NCBI GenBank assembly: GCA_036378675.1
Contig: DASUWA010000032.1
Span: 62,001-126,000 of the forward strand
Reading direction: 5' to 3'
Source: Acidimicrobiales bacterium
GTDB lineage: Bacteria; Actinomycetota; Acidimicrobiia; Acidimicrobiales; Palsa-688
Length of the DNA: 64,000 nucleotides
Below are positions 17,469 through 25,227 of the stretch, in pieces. The position numbers and the translations under genes were made by a program. Every line of letters begins with the position of its first letter. The first letter of the stretch is position 1. The notes beneath the pieces were generated by a model. The model was given only the letters and a program-made list of their open reading frames with translations. It was not told the origin of the DNA and did no database searches.

Positions 17469-17498
17469 ATCCACCAACCCGGCCATACTGACCCAGCC

Positions 17499-19331
17499 AT
17501 GGCCACGCTGACTCCCACTTGCGCGCCGATGGTCGGAACCATCGCTGCAGTGCTCGCGTCGCCAGGGGATCAGGTCGTCGCCGGTCGTCCTGTCGTCGTC
17601 ATCGAGTCGATGAAGATGGAGCATGAGGTAGTGGCGGCATCGAGTGGCACGGTGCGGGACGTGATCGTGAGCCTCGGCCAAACCGTCGGGGCTGGAGACG
17701 AGCTTCTCTTGATCGAAGACGGTGTGGTTGCCGAATCGACGGCGGGCCCTGTCCAGAGTGCCGACCCGACTGCGATCCGTCCCGATCTCCAAGAGGTTCT
17801 CGACCGCCGTGCCGCCACGCAGGACGCGGCGAGACCCGACATTGTCGCCAAGCGCCACTCCTATGGGCGGAGAACGGCCAGGGAGAACCTCAACGACCTG
17901 TGTGACCCCGGCACATTCGTCGAGTACGGGGGTTTCGCAGTAGCCGCGCAGCGCGCCCGGCGTACCGTTGACGATTTGATCATGAACACCGTCGCGGACG
18001 GTTTCATCGGCGGCACCGCGCACATCAACGGCCACCTCTTTTCGGATGAACTTTCGCGCTGCGCAGTCATGTCCTACGACTACATGGTTCTCGCCGGCAC
18101 TCAGGGATACCAGGGGCACCGGAAGAAGGACCGGCTGTTCGAGCTGGCCGAGCGTTCTCGTCTCCCGGTGGTTCTGTTCGCTGAAGGCGGCGGGGGCCGT
18201 CCAGGCGACACCGACGCGCCCGGCGTTTCCGGGCTCGACGTCATGGCGTTCGCACTCTTCGGCAGGCTGAGCGGGCTGGTGCCGATGGTCGGCATCGCTT
18301 CCGGGCGCTGCTTCGCGGGCAACGCCGCGCTCCTCGGGTGCTGCGATGTGATCATCGCTACCGAGGATGCGAGCGTCGGCATGGCCGGGCCGGCGATGAT
18401 CGAAGGCGGAGGGCTCGGCCAGTTCGAGCCCGATGAGGTAGGCCCCGTCAGCGTGCAGTACCCGAACGGCGTGATCGACGTTCTCGTAGAGGACGATGCC
18501 GCTTCTGTTAGCGCGGCCAAGCAGTACCTGAGCTACTTCCAAGGGAAAGTTGGCGATTGGGAGGCCGCCGACCAACGCGAACTTCGGGCCGCGATCCCCG
18601 AAGACAGGCTGCGCGTCTACGACGTCCGGAGGGTGATCAAGGGGGTGGCGGACATCGGGTCTGTGCTCGAGCTGCGCGGAGGGTGGGCACCTGGAATCGT
18701 GACATCGCTGGCCCGCCTCGAAGGCAGGCCCGTCGGTGTCATCGCCAACAATCCCGGGCATCTGGGCGGCGCGATCGACTCTGACGGTGCTGACAAGGCA
18801 GCCCGGTTCATGCAGCTGTGCGACGCGCACGATCTTCCGATTGTTTTCCTGTGTGACACCCCGGGGTTCATGGTCGGTCCCGAGGCGGAGAAGACGGCGC
18901 AGGTGCGCCACTTCTCCCGAATGTTCGTCGTCGGCGCCAGCCTCACAGTTCCCTTCGCCACTGTCGTGCTCCGAAAGGGCTACGGGCTCGGGGCGCAAGC
19001 GATGGCCGGCGGCAGCTTCCACGCCCCGGCGCTGACCGTGGCGTGGCCTACCGGCGAGATCGGAGGGATGGGCCTCGAGGGCGCGGTCAGGCTCGGCTTC
19101 CGGAAGGAGCTGGAAGCGGAGGAGGATCCAGGTCAGCGTCAGGCACTGTTCGAGCGGTTGGTTGCCTCTGCATACCGCAACGGCAAAGCCCTCAATGCGG
19201 CGACCCACTTCGAGCTGGACGACGTCATCGACCCGGCGGAAACACGCTCCCGACTGATTTCGGTCTTGCGAGCGGCGCCCGTTCCGCCCCATCGTGATGG
19301 CAAGAAGAGGCCCTGGATAGACACGTGGTAG
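17499..19331 (+). CDS. Fused biotin carrier / acyl-CoA carboxylase carboxyltransferase
   Basis: 610 aa. Residues 1-75 are a biotinyl domain with the biotin-accepting Lys in ESMKMEHEV. Residues about 95-600 are a complete acyl-CoA carboxyltransferase with both N and C halves (crotonase fold): RRTARENLNDLCDPGTFVEYG, GRCFAGNAALLGCCDVIIATE, GVIANNPGHLGGAIDSDGADKAARF, FLCDTPGFMVG. It would transfer CO2 from biotin to an acyl-CoA. The usual actinobacterial layout puts the carrier on the biotin carboxylase subunit; here it is fused to the N-terminus of the transferase. No biotin carboxylase gene is in the window, so it must come from elsewhere. Substrate (acetyl-, propionyl- or another CoA) is not decided. 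Confidence 0.9.
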   Translation: MATLTPTCAPMVGTIAAVLASPGDQVVAGRPVVVIESMKMEHEVVAASSGTVRDVIVSLGQTVGAGDELLLIEDGVVAESTAGPVQSADPTAIRPDLQEVLDRRAATQDAARPDIVAKRHSYGRRTARENLNDLCDPGTFVEYGGFAVAAQRARRTVDDLIMNTVADGFIGGTAHINGHLFSDELSRCAVMSYDYMVLAGTQGYQGHRKKDRLFELAERSRLPVVLFAEGGGGRPGDTDAPGVSGLDVMAFALFGRLSGLVPMVGIASGRCFAGNAALLGCCDVIIATEDASVGMAGPAMIEGGGLGQFEPDEVGPVSVQYPNGVIDVLVEDDAASVSAAKQYLSYFQGKVGDWEAADQRELRAAIPEDRLRVYDVRRVIKGVADIGSVLELRGGWAPGIVTSLARLEGRPVGVIANNPGHLGGAIDSDGADKAARFMQLCDAHDLPIVFLCDTPGFMVGPEAEKTAQVRHFSRMFVVGASLTVPFATVVLRKGYGLGAQAMAGGSFHAPALTVAWPTGEIGGMGLEGAVRLGFRKELEAEEDPGQRQALFERLVASAYRNGKALNAATHFELDDVIDPAETRSRLISVLRAAPVPPHRDGKKRPWIDTW

Positions 19332-19346
19332 CCGTACCCTGGAGGT

Positions 19347-19745
19347 ATGGCACAAGAAGTATCCAAGACTGAAGAAGAGTGGCGAACCCAGTTGAGCCCA
19401 GAGCAGTACGAGGTACTGCGTAAGGCAGGAACGGAGCGCCCGTGGTCAGGCAAATACGTCAATAACCACGACGACGGCACCTATGCGTGCGCGGCTTGTG
19501 GGGCCGTCCTGTTCGGCTCGTCGACCAAGTTTGACTCAGGGACCGGGTGGCCGAGCTTTTTCGAGCCGGCTGTCGCCGAAGCGGTCGAGGTGATCGAGGA
19601 CCGCAGTCACGGCATGATCCGCACGGAGGTGCGGTGCCGTCGTTGCGGCAGTCACCTCGGGCACGTCTTCAACGACGGCCCCCAACCGACCGGGCTCCGC
19701 TACTGCATGAACTCGCTGGCTCTGGAGTTCGAGCCGAAGAGCTAG
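19347..19745 (+). CDS. msrB: Peptide-methionine (R)-S-oxide reductase
   Basis: 132 aa, complete for MsrB. The SelR domain shows GTGWPSF, two zinc-binding CxxC pairs (CAAC and CRRC), GSHLGHVFNDGP and the catalytic Cys in RYCMNSLALEF. It reduces methionine-R-sulfoxide in proteins, recycling through thioredoxin. A good ribosome site (CTGGAGG) precedes the ATG. It follows the carboxylase gene by 15 bp and may be read through from it. Confidence 0.96.
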   Translation: MAQEVSKTEEEWRTQLSPEQYEVLRKAGTERPWSGKYVNNHDDGTYACAACGAVLFGSSTKFDSGTGWPSFFEPAVAEAVEVIEDRSHGMIRTEVRCRRCGSHLGHVFNDGPQPTGLRYCMNSLALEFEPKS

Positions 19746-20075
19746 TTACTCCTGTTCGAGGATGCGCCGGGTGGCCGCGTTGCGTTCAGCCCACAGTTGC
19801 CTGCGTCGCTTCCAGAAAGGTGTCTTCCACACCTTGAAGCCGGCACGCCTTCCGGGCTTTGGCTCGTCCTTCTTCCTCGGTGATGATTTGCGCCCAAGAT
19901 CGTGAGGGACCTGTGGGCAGAGTAGGTCGGCGTCTTCGAGAAGTTCGTCATCGCCGGCCAGCTCGTGAAGCCGTATTCGTGCTTCGTGGCGTGCTACCCG
20001 GGCGGTTCTGCGCCTGTGCCCGGGGGCATCCTCGACGACATGGTTGGCTGGTTCGCTCGCCTGCTCTACGCGCAC
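19746..20075 (-). CDS. Possible small basic protein, not recognised
   Basis: A 109-aa open frame from a GTG whose stop abuts the end of msrB. The N-terminal half looks like translated high-GC noise. The C-terminal part (KKDEPKPGRRAGFKVWKTPFWK, then RQLWAERNAATRR) is strongly basic, with two Trp, and reads more like a real protein. I do not recognise a family. The true start could be further in. If it is not a gene, 19746-20200 holds nothing else I can support, apart from the orn 3' end downstream. Confidence 0.35.
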   Translation of the reverse strand: MRVEQASEPANHVVEDAPGHRRRTARVARHEARIRLHELAGDDELLEDADLLCPQVPHDLGRKSSPRKKDEPKPGRRAGFKVWKTPFWKRRRQLWAERNAATRRILEQE

Positions 20076-20200
20076 GAGACCTCCCTGCTATGTCGCCGGC
20101 GAGAGTCCCCGCCGGCCCGTAAAAACCATGGTGCCATGGACAGGCCCGAAGCGCTAGGGAGGAATGGCCGGATTTAACAGACTTTCAAAGTTCTGCGTGG

Positions 20201-20758
20201 CTACTCCGGGTCGCCTTCCTGTTCTGCGGGTTTGAAAACCATCTGTCGGTAGTAGCGCAGCTCGTCGACGCTCTCCCGTATGTCGTCCAGCGCACGGTGG
20301 GCACCCTGCTTCTTGGGGGCGTTTGCGTACACGGACGGGTACCAGCGCCTCACCAGCTCCTTGACCGTCGAGACGTCGATCGACCGGTAGTGCAGGTAGG
20401 AATCGATCTCAGGGAGCTGGGCTGCGAGGAAACGTCTGTCGGTCCCGATGGAATTCCCGCACAGCGGTACCGTGCTCGGGGTCGAGATGTGCTCGCGGAG
20501 GAAGTCCATGGTCAACTTTCCGGCTTCGTCCAGTGTCGTCGTCGACTGCTTGACCGCGTCCAGGAGCCCGCTTCGGGTGTGCATCCCCCGCACCACGTCG
20601 TCCATGTGGCCGAGGTCGTCGGCGCTCGCCGCAACGACGATGTCGGGACCCTCGGCGATGATGTTCAGATCGTCGTCGGTGATCAGCGTGGCGATCTCCA
20701 CGATGGTGTGGACGGACGGGTCCAGCCCCGTCATCTCGAGATCGAGCCACGCCAACAT
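20201..20758 (-). CDS. orn: Oligoribonuclease
   Basis: 185 aa from the ATG in front of LAWLDLEMTGLDP, the standard Orn N-terminus; the open frame extends 21 codons upstream but that part overlaps the dut start. DEDDh exonuclease motifs are visible: D-x-E in LDLEMTG, Asp in NSIGTDRRFL, and H-x4-D in GAHRALDDIRES. It degrades 2-5-nt RNA, including pGpG, the breakdown product of c-di-GMP, to mononucleotides. That links it functionally, though not physically, to the diguanylate cyclase in this window. Confidence 0.95.
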   Translation of the reverse strand: MLAWLDLEMTGLDPSVHTIVEIATLITDDDLNIIAEGPDIVVAASADDLGHMDDVVRGMHTRSGLLDAVKQSTTTLDEAGKLTMDFLREHISTPSTVPLCGNSIGTDRRFLAAQLPEIDSYLHYRSIDVSTVKELVRRWYPSVYANAPKKQGAHRALDDIRESVDELRYYRQMVFKPAEQEGDPE

Positions 20759-20813
20759 GGCGGGGACGTTACCCAAATACGGTGAGGTGGTCTGTGCTCG
20801 GTACCCTCGGAGC

Positions 20814-21248
20814 GTGGACATACCGATGGTGCTTCTCGACCCCGACCTTCCACCACCCGTCTACGCCCGGACCGGCGACGCCGGCGCCGACCTGGTCGCC
20901 CGCACCGGAGCGCTCGTCGAGGCCGGCGGCGGGAGGGCCCTGGTTCCCACTGGTGTCAGGGTCGCCATACCCGAGGGATATGCCGGCTTCGTGCAGCCGC
21001 GCAGCGGACTCGCTTTGCGCCACGGGATCACCCTCGCCAACAGCCCGGGCCTCATCGACTCCGGGTACCGCGATGAGTTGGCGGTCATCGTGATCAACAC
21101 CGATCCGAAGAAAGACTTCGAGATCAACCGCGGCGATCGGATCGCCCAACTGGTCATCCAAAGAGTCGAGCATGCCAGCTTCATTCAGGTCGACGCACTT
21201 CCAGAGTCCGACCGGGGTCTCGGCGGCTTCGGGCACACGGGGCTGTAG
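20814..21248 (+). CDS. dut: dUTP pyrophosphatase (dUTPase)
   Basis: About 144 aa from the GTG at 20814 (the ATG at 20826 is the alternative). All five trimeric dUTPase motifs are present in order: GDAGADL, PRSGLA, GLIDSGYRDE, RIAQLVI and the C-terminal RGLGGFGHTG arm. It hydrolyses dUTP to dUMP, preventing uracil incorporation and feeding dTMP synthesis. The next gene starts directly after its stop and codes a DNA glycosylase, so the two form a base-quality pair. orn is divergent, 55 bp away. Confidence 0.96.
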   Translation: MDIPMVLLDPDLPPPVYARTGDAGADLVARTGALVEAGGGRALVPTGVRVAIPEGYAGFVQPRSGLALRHGITLANSPGLIDSGYRDELAVIVINTDPKKDFEINRGDRIAQLVIQRVEHASFIQVDALPESDRGLGGFGHTGL

Positions 21249-22109
21249 ATGCCCGAGCTTCCTGAGGTAGAGGCGCTCACTCGTTTTCTGGACGAGCGCT
21301 GCGCCGGCAAAACGCTCTCGCGGATCGAGGTCGCGGCCCTGTCCGCCTTGAAGACCTACGACCCTCCGATCGAATCACTTCGTGGTTCGAAGATCGAAAG
21401 CGTAAGTCGCACAGGGAAGTACCTCCTCTTCGATGTTGCGCCCTCGTGGATGGTGCTTCACCTCGCCCGCGGAGGCTGGGTGCAGTGGCGAGATTCCTTG
21501 GCCCCGGCGCGGGCCAAACCGGGCAGGGGCCCGCTCGCCTTGCGTGTCGGCCTCGATGACGGGTCCGGATTCGACGTGACTGAGCAAGGTACCGAGAAAC
21601 GTTTGGCGGTATGGGTCGTGCGTTCTCCTACGGAGGTCGAGGGCGTGGCGCGTCTCGGTCCCGACCCTCTCGATCCCTCGTTTGACACGGCTGCACTCGG
21701 GAAACTGCTCGACGGTCAGCCTGGCAATCTGAAGACGGTCCTCACCGACCAGTCGATCATCGCCGGAGTCGGAAACGCCTACTCCGACGAGGCCCTCCAC
21801 GCGGCGAAGATGTCACCGTACAAACCGGCGGGGAAGCTGACCGACGCCGAGGTCGCGGTTCTCTATGCAGCTCTCGTCGGGGTCTTGCGCGACGCAGTCG
21901 ATCGTTCCCTCGGTCTGCCGGCCAGCGGTTTGAAGTCGGAGAAAAAGAGTGGGCTGTCCGTGCACGGGCGCACTGGCCAACCTTGCCCGGTCTGTGGCGA
22001 CACCGTCAGGGAGGTGTCGTTTTCGAGCAAGTCAATGCAGTACTGCGCTACCTGCCAGACCGGCGGAAAACCATTGGCCGATCGCCGGCTCTCGCGTCTT
22101 CTTAAGTGA
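21249..22109 (+). CDS. Formamidopyrimidine-DNA glycosylase / endonuclease VIII family
   Basis: 286 aa. It begins MPELPEVEALTRFL, with the catalytic Pro2 and Glu3, and ends with a zinc finger of C-x2-C and C-x2-C type (QPCPVCGD, QYCATCQTG). The helix-two-turn-helix region contains DQSIIAGVGNAYSDEALHAAKM, including the DNA-intercalation Asn. It excises oxidised bases and nicks the abasic strand. Actinobacteria carry several Fpg/Nei paralogues; the divergent N-terminal half does not let me choose between mutM and nei. Confidence 0.9.
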   Translation: MPELPEVEALTRFLDERCAGKTLSRIEVAALSALKTYDPPIESLRGSKIESVSRTGKYLLFDVAPSWMVLHLARGGWVQWRDSLAPARAKPGRGPLALRVGLDDGSGFDVTEQGTEKRLAVWVVRSPTEVEGVARLGPDPLDPSFDTAALGKLLDGQPGNLKTVLTDQSIIAGVGNAYSDEALHAAKMSPYKPAGKLTDAEVAVLYAALVGVLRDAVDRSLGLPASGLKSEKKSGLSVHGRTGQPCPVCGDTVREVSFSSKSMQYCATCQTGGKPLADRRLSRLLK

Positions 22110-22654
22110 CATCCTCTGGTTCCTCGATCGAGGAGACGGTCCATCGGGGAATCCGGTGGGAGCGCTCCGGCGACGGCTCAATTCGATTCTTCGATCCCGA
22201 CGGCGAGAAGTGGGTCGACTGGGCGCCGGGTATCGATGCGCCGCCGAGGCCGCCTGATTGGGAGGTTTCTGGTGCTCGGCCTCCCCGTCCCGGATGGCGA
22301 ACGGCCTGGCGACTCGTCCCGCTGGCTGTCACCGTGCTAGTGGTGGTAATCGCTCTGTTTCAAGTGCTGAGCCCGTCATCGAACGCGGTCAAGAAGGAGG
22401 CGGCAGCCACCGCGGCAACGCTCGGAAAGTGCCTCGCCCAGCACGGCACTGAAAACGGTCACCCCCGCTACTCGCCCGACCCAGTCCCATGTTCTTCGCC
22501 GTCAGCGGCCGTAAAGGTCGTGCAGGTCGTCCCCTCGAACCCAGGTAGCCCTCTCTGCCCGTCCGGGACCATTGGTTACGAAGAGCTCTATCCGGGGGTT
22601 CAGTACCCTCACGTCCTCTGCCTGCAACCTGTTCAGCAGGGCGGCATCAAGTAA
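22106..22654 (+). CDS. Single-pass membrane protein of unknown function
   Basis: 182 aa from a GTG overlapping the glycosylase stop. Residues 15-45 have a DUF2510-like turn (RFFDPDGEKWVDWAPG). One transmembrane helix lies near residues 70-90 (LVPLAVTVLVVVIALF). The C-terminal part outside contains three or four Cys (GKCLAQHG, VPCSSP, PLCPSG, VLCLQP), likely forming disulfides. This is the layout of actinobacterial small-domain membrane proteins with no known role. The overlap suggests co-transcription with dut and the glycosylase gene. Confidence 0.65.
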   Translation: MTSSGSSIEETVHRGIRWERSGDGSIRFFDPDGEKWVDWAPGIDAPPRPPDWEVSGARPPRPGWRTAWRLVPLAVTVLVVVIALFQVLSPSSNAVKKEAAATAATLGKCLAQHGTENGHPRYSPDPVPCSSPSAAVKVVQVVPSNPGSPLCPSGTIGYEELYPGVQYPHVLCLQPVQQGGIK

Positions 22655-22702
22655 TCGGCACTGCCGGCGAACTAGGTGTCTCTGCTAGCCTTGCTAGCCG
22701 CT

Positions 22703-22775
22703 GCGGACGTGGCTCAGTTGGTAGAGCACAACCTTGCCAAGGTTGGGGTCGCGGGTTCGAATCCCGTCGTCCGCT
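22703..22775 (+). tRNA. tRNA-Gly (anticodon GCC)
   Basis: A complete cloverleaf of 73 nt: acceptor GCGGACG pairs with CGTCCGC, discriminator T. The D-arm contains GGCTCAGTTGGTAGAGC. The anticodon stem CAACC/GGTTG encloses TTGCCAA with anticodon GCC, and the T-arm has GGTTCGAATCC. CCA is not encoded. No integrase or att-like duplicate is seen at its 3' end. Confidence 0.97.
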
Positions 22776-22958
22776 CTCACGAAGCACCTGGTCGGGCCCG
22801 GCACTGTATCTCGAACGCCGCTTGTGGCTCTCTTTGGTCGTGGCGTTGAGTCCCGGTCCTGAGGGCTCTGGGTGCTGATCGACTGATCTGCCGGTGCACC
22901 GGGGCGGGGCTGGGACTTCGCCACGCCGAGCGAGAACGTCATCTGGTGGCATGCCAGG

Positions 22959-23969
22959 ATGTCCGGCGTGCCACGCCTGACCGCTGCTGACGAGCTGTTC
23001 GTTCACCAGATCCCCGAACCGCTCCCGAACGTCGCGGTTCACCATGAGCATTGGCGGGAGAGCTACTTCTTTGTCCTCCACCCGCCTTCGGGTGAGGGCG
23101 ACGTTGTCATCCTCACGATGGCCACCTTCCCAGCAAGGGAGGAGCTGGACTCGCTGCAGCTGGGTCGGGTCGACGGCGAGTTCATATACGCGCGGCACAG
23201 CCGGCCGTACGGTGACGACCCCCAGACGACGGTCGCGGGTCCCCTCTCAGTCGAGATCCTCGAGCCGTACCGCGCGGTTCGCCTTCAGGTCGAGGACAGA
23301 CAAGGAGTTCCCGTCGCGCTCGACCTGACGTTCGAGGCCCGCACCGCCGCGTACGGGCTGCGTCGCGGAACCATGAAGCGGGGGGAGGAGATCATCTGGG
23401 ACCAATCCCACATGATTCAGTCCGGGAACTTCAATGGCACCTACGCCCGCGATGGAAAGACTCACAGCGTCGAGAACTGGGTCGGCCAGCGCGATCACTC
23501 TTGGGGCATTCGCGATCATGCTCGCTGCCCTTTCTGGATGTGGCTGGCGATTCAATTGCCGGACGGGATGCTCGGCGTCTGGCACTGGGAGTACGCGAAC
23601 GGAGCGCGGGTCTTCACCGACGGATGTTTCGCGCCGGCCGATGGTTCCGACCCGATCCCGGTCGTCGATTTCCGCCACGAGCTCAACTGGACCGATGCCG
23701 ATGGCAAACCGGTTTCTTACGACCGTGACGGTCTAGAGGTGCGGGGGCTCTCCGGTTCAGTTGAATTCACGCTGGCTGGCGGGACCTCGATCGTCGTCGT
23801 CGGAGTAGGAACCTGGGCCATCCCATATGGTCCGGTTGGTGGGGGACAGCACCTTATGAAAGTGCGGACAAACGATGGTCGAACTGGTAGCGCGATCTAT
23901 GAACTCACGGGTGCTCACCATCATCGCTACTTTCCCGTCGCCCGCGCGGATCGACTCCCGCCTGGCTAA
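22959..23969 (+). CDS. Conserved hypothetical protein (lipocalin-like/DUF7065-type)
   Basis: A 336-aa soluble protein without signal peptide or membrane helix. It is rich in beta-strand patterns with many Trp and His: VENWVGQRDHSWGIRDHA, FWMWLAIQLPDG, VWHWEYANG, TGAHHHRYFPVARAD. This resembles the actinobacterial DUF7064/DUF7065 proteins, which are thought to have a CrtC/AttH-like double lipocalin fold. No function is established to my knowledge. It stands alone between the tRNA gene and a terminator-like hairpin. Confidence 0.7.
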   Translation: MSGVPRLTAADELFVHQIPEPLPNVAVHHEHWRESYFFVLHPPSGEGDVVILTMATFPAREELDSLQLGRVDGEFIYARHSRPYGDDPQTTVAGPLSVEILEPYRAVRLQVEDRQGVPVALDLTFEARTAAYGLRRGTMKRGEEIIWDQSHMIQSGNFNGTYARDGKTHSVENWVGQRDHSWGIRDHARCPFWMWLAIQLPDGMLGVWHWEYANGARVFTDGCFAPADGSDPIPVVDFRHELNWTDADGKPVSYDRDGLEVRGLSGSVEFTLAGGTSIVVVGVGTWAIPYGPVGGGQHLMKVRTNDGRTGSAIYELTGAHHHRYFPVARADRLPPG

Positions 23970-23985
23970 ACCGCGCTTCGCGGTT
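23969..23985 (+). terminator. Terminator-like hairpin
   Basis: AACCGCG and CGCGGTT form a perfect 7-bp stem with a 3-nt loop directly at the stop of the preceding gene. A real T-run is missing, as is common in high-GC genomes. Confidence 0.55.
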
Positions 23986-24076
23986 GGTTCATCGTTGTTC
24001 CCGTATTGCCGAAACCCACCTCTTTTGTAGTGATTGATACAGCATCTTGATGGTCGCCGAGCCGAATGCTCGGAAG

Positions 24077-24152
24077 AGGGCGAGAGCTTTGAACCTCAGG
24101 CCGCATTTGGTCGCCTGATCTGAGGGGAGCTAGTGGCGAAACCGACGCCTTA
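24077..24152 (+). ncRNA. Structured leader RNA element, copy A
   Basis: This copy and the one at 24397 share about three quarters of their bases, including long invariant stretches (TTGAACC, ATTTGGTCGCC, AGTGGCGAA, CCGACGCC). The outer stem is AGGGCG with CGCCTT. The inner hairpin pairs CCTCAG (24094-24099) with CTGAGG (24120-24125). The hairpin loop has TCGCC (24111-24115), which can pair with GGCGA (24135-24139) as a pseudoknot. Inner-hairpin bases differ from copy B while pairing is kept, which is covariation. No Rfam class that I know matches. It lies in the non-coding region upstream of the secreted-protein operon. Confidence 0.6.
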
Positions 24153-24396
24153 GTTAAAGGTCAAGTCGTCGTCACGAAGGGGCAGAAGCCGTTGAAGCAC
24201 GCCGCTCAAACACGAGCAGCACTCCGCGCCCGCTTCTCTTCCTTGGCGATTACTTGTCCCACCGACGGTGTTGGGGGGTTACCCCCGACCGTCTCCCCCT
24301 CAGCCACCCCGCACCGGTGGGTGAGTCCGCTGGGGGATCCAGTCGCAGGCTCTGCGCCTGCTGATTCCAACACAGGACCCCAGCGGTTCCTGGAGA

Positions 24397-24472
24397 AGGG
24401 CGACACGTTGAACCACGGGCCCAATTTGGTCGCCCGGCCCGTGGGGAGTGAGTGGCGAACCCGACGCCCTAG
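24397..24472 (+). ncRNA. Structured leader RNA element, copy B
   Basis: Outer stem AGGGCG (24397-24402) pairs with CGCCCT (24465-24470). The inner hairpin is nine perfect pairs, CCACGGGCC (24413-24421) with GGCCCGTGG (24436-24444). The 14-nt loop contains TCGCC (24430-24434), which can pair with GGCGA (24454-24458); it could also pair with the 5' GGGCGA of the outer stem, giving two exclusive folds. It ends about 40 nt before the first secreted-protein gene. Upstream of it, CCGCTGGGG and CCCCAGCGG (about 24327-24385) form a further strong stem. Function as a riboswitch or protein-binding leader is inferred. Confidence 0.65.
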
Positions 24473-24511
24473 TCGAGTAACCAACCAACTCCCAAGGAGA
24501 ACATTCAACCA

Positions 24512-25081
24512 ATGAGCAAGTTCAGCAACCTCAAGTTGCGTCACAAGATCGGCGTCGGTGTTGCTACCGGTGCCGCTGTCCTCGGCGCCGCCGGCGGTGG
24601 CGCATTCGCTTACTGGGGCTCGTCCGGTAGCGGTACCGGATCGGCTTCGACCGACACTGCGCATTCGAGCCTCACCTACTCCAACACCACGATCAGCGGG
24701 CTTGGTCCGGGGGTTGCGGCGGCGACGTTCACCGCCACGGTTGGTAATACCGGGACGCAGAACTCCTATGTGAGCAGCCTCTCGGCCTACCTCACCGTCA
24801 CCGAAACTGCCAGCGAGATCGCTCTTTGGGGTGATCCCTCCACATCTTCGGCTGGGTCGCAGGGTACCTATTACTGCTCCTCCGCCGACTACACCCTTGA
24901 CGGCACCGCCGGGACAAGCTCCAGCAGCAAGCAGGCCCTGAACTGGACCGCCCAGGACATCAATCATGGCTCGCAGGCTTCTAACAACGGCACCGACACG
25001 GTCGGCTTCAAGGACCTCCCGACCACGGACCAGGACGCTTGCCAGGGCGCAACCGTCACCATCCACTACAGCAGCAACTAG
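24512..25081 (+). CDS. Secreted TasA/camelysin-like protein with SipW-type signal
   Basis: 189 aa. The N-terminus (basic start, then VGVATGAAVLGAAGGGAFAYW) has the form of SipW-dependent signal peptides, which precede TasA and camelysin in Bacillus. The mature part is a small Ser/Thr/Gly-rich beta protein with VTVTETASEI-like strands and two Cys. The likely role is an extracellular fibre or surface-layer component; that is inferred from the signal type and composition. AAGGAGA lies 12 nt before the ATG. It is followed by a strong terminator, so it may be made in excess over the genes downstream. Confidence 0.7.
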   Translation: MSKFSNLKLRHKIGVGVATGAAVLGAAGGGAFAYWGSSGSGTGSASTDTAHSSLTYSNTTISGLGPGVAAATFTATVGNTGTQNSYVSSLSAYLTVTETASEIALWGDPSTSSAGSQGTYYCSSADYTLDGTAGTSSSSKQALNWTAQDINHGSQASNNGTDTVGFKDLPTTDQDACQGATVTIHYSSN

Positions 25082-25093
25082 CAACTCGCGTGC

Positions 25094-25129
25094 CTTCTGG
25101 GGGACGGTGCAGGCACCGTCCCCCAGAAG
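25094..25129 (+). terminator. Strong 17-bp perfect hairpin terminator
   Basis: CTTCTGGGGGACGGTGC (25094-25110) and its exact complement (25113-25129) flank 2 nt, so the helix is 16-17 bp with a tiny loop. It lies 13 nt after the stop of the TasA-like gene. No poly-T follows, but the helix strength suggests termination or 3'-end protection. Confidence 0.75.
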
Positions 25130-25227
25130 CATCTTCGGTCCGCTGAGGACAGCGACATTCTCCCTTGGTTTCCCCGGGGGATTGTCGGTGATCTCACCAG
25201 TTGTTTGCGAGTCGTAGGAGCCTGTGA

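Noticed and set aside
17448-19355. 635-aa open frame on the minus strand
   Set aside because: It lies wholly opposite the biotin-carrier/carboxyltransferase gene, which has clear domains. The antisense translation is rich in Arg, His and Asp with no motif, as expected for a high-GC shadow.
22703-22775. tRNA-Gly as an integration site
   Set aside because: No integrase, direct repeat of the tRNA 3' end, or foreign-looking segment was seen nearby.
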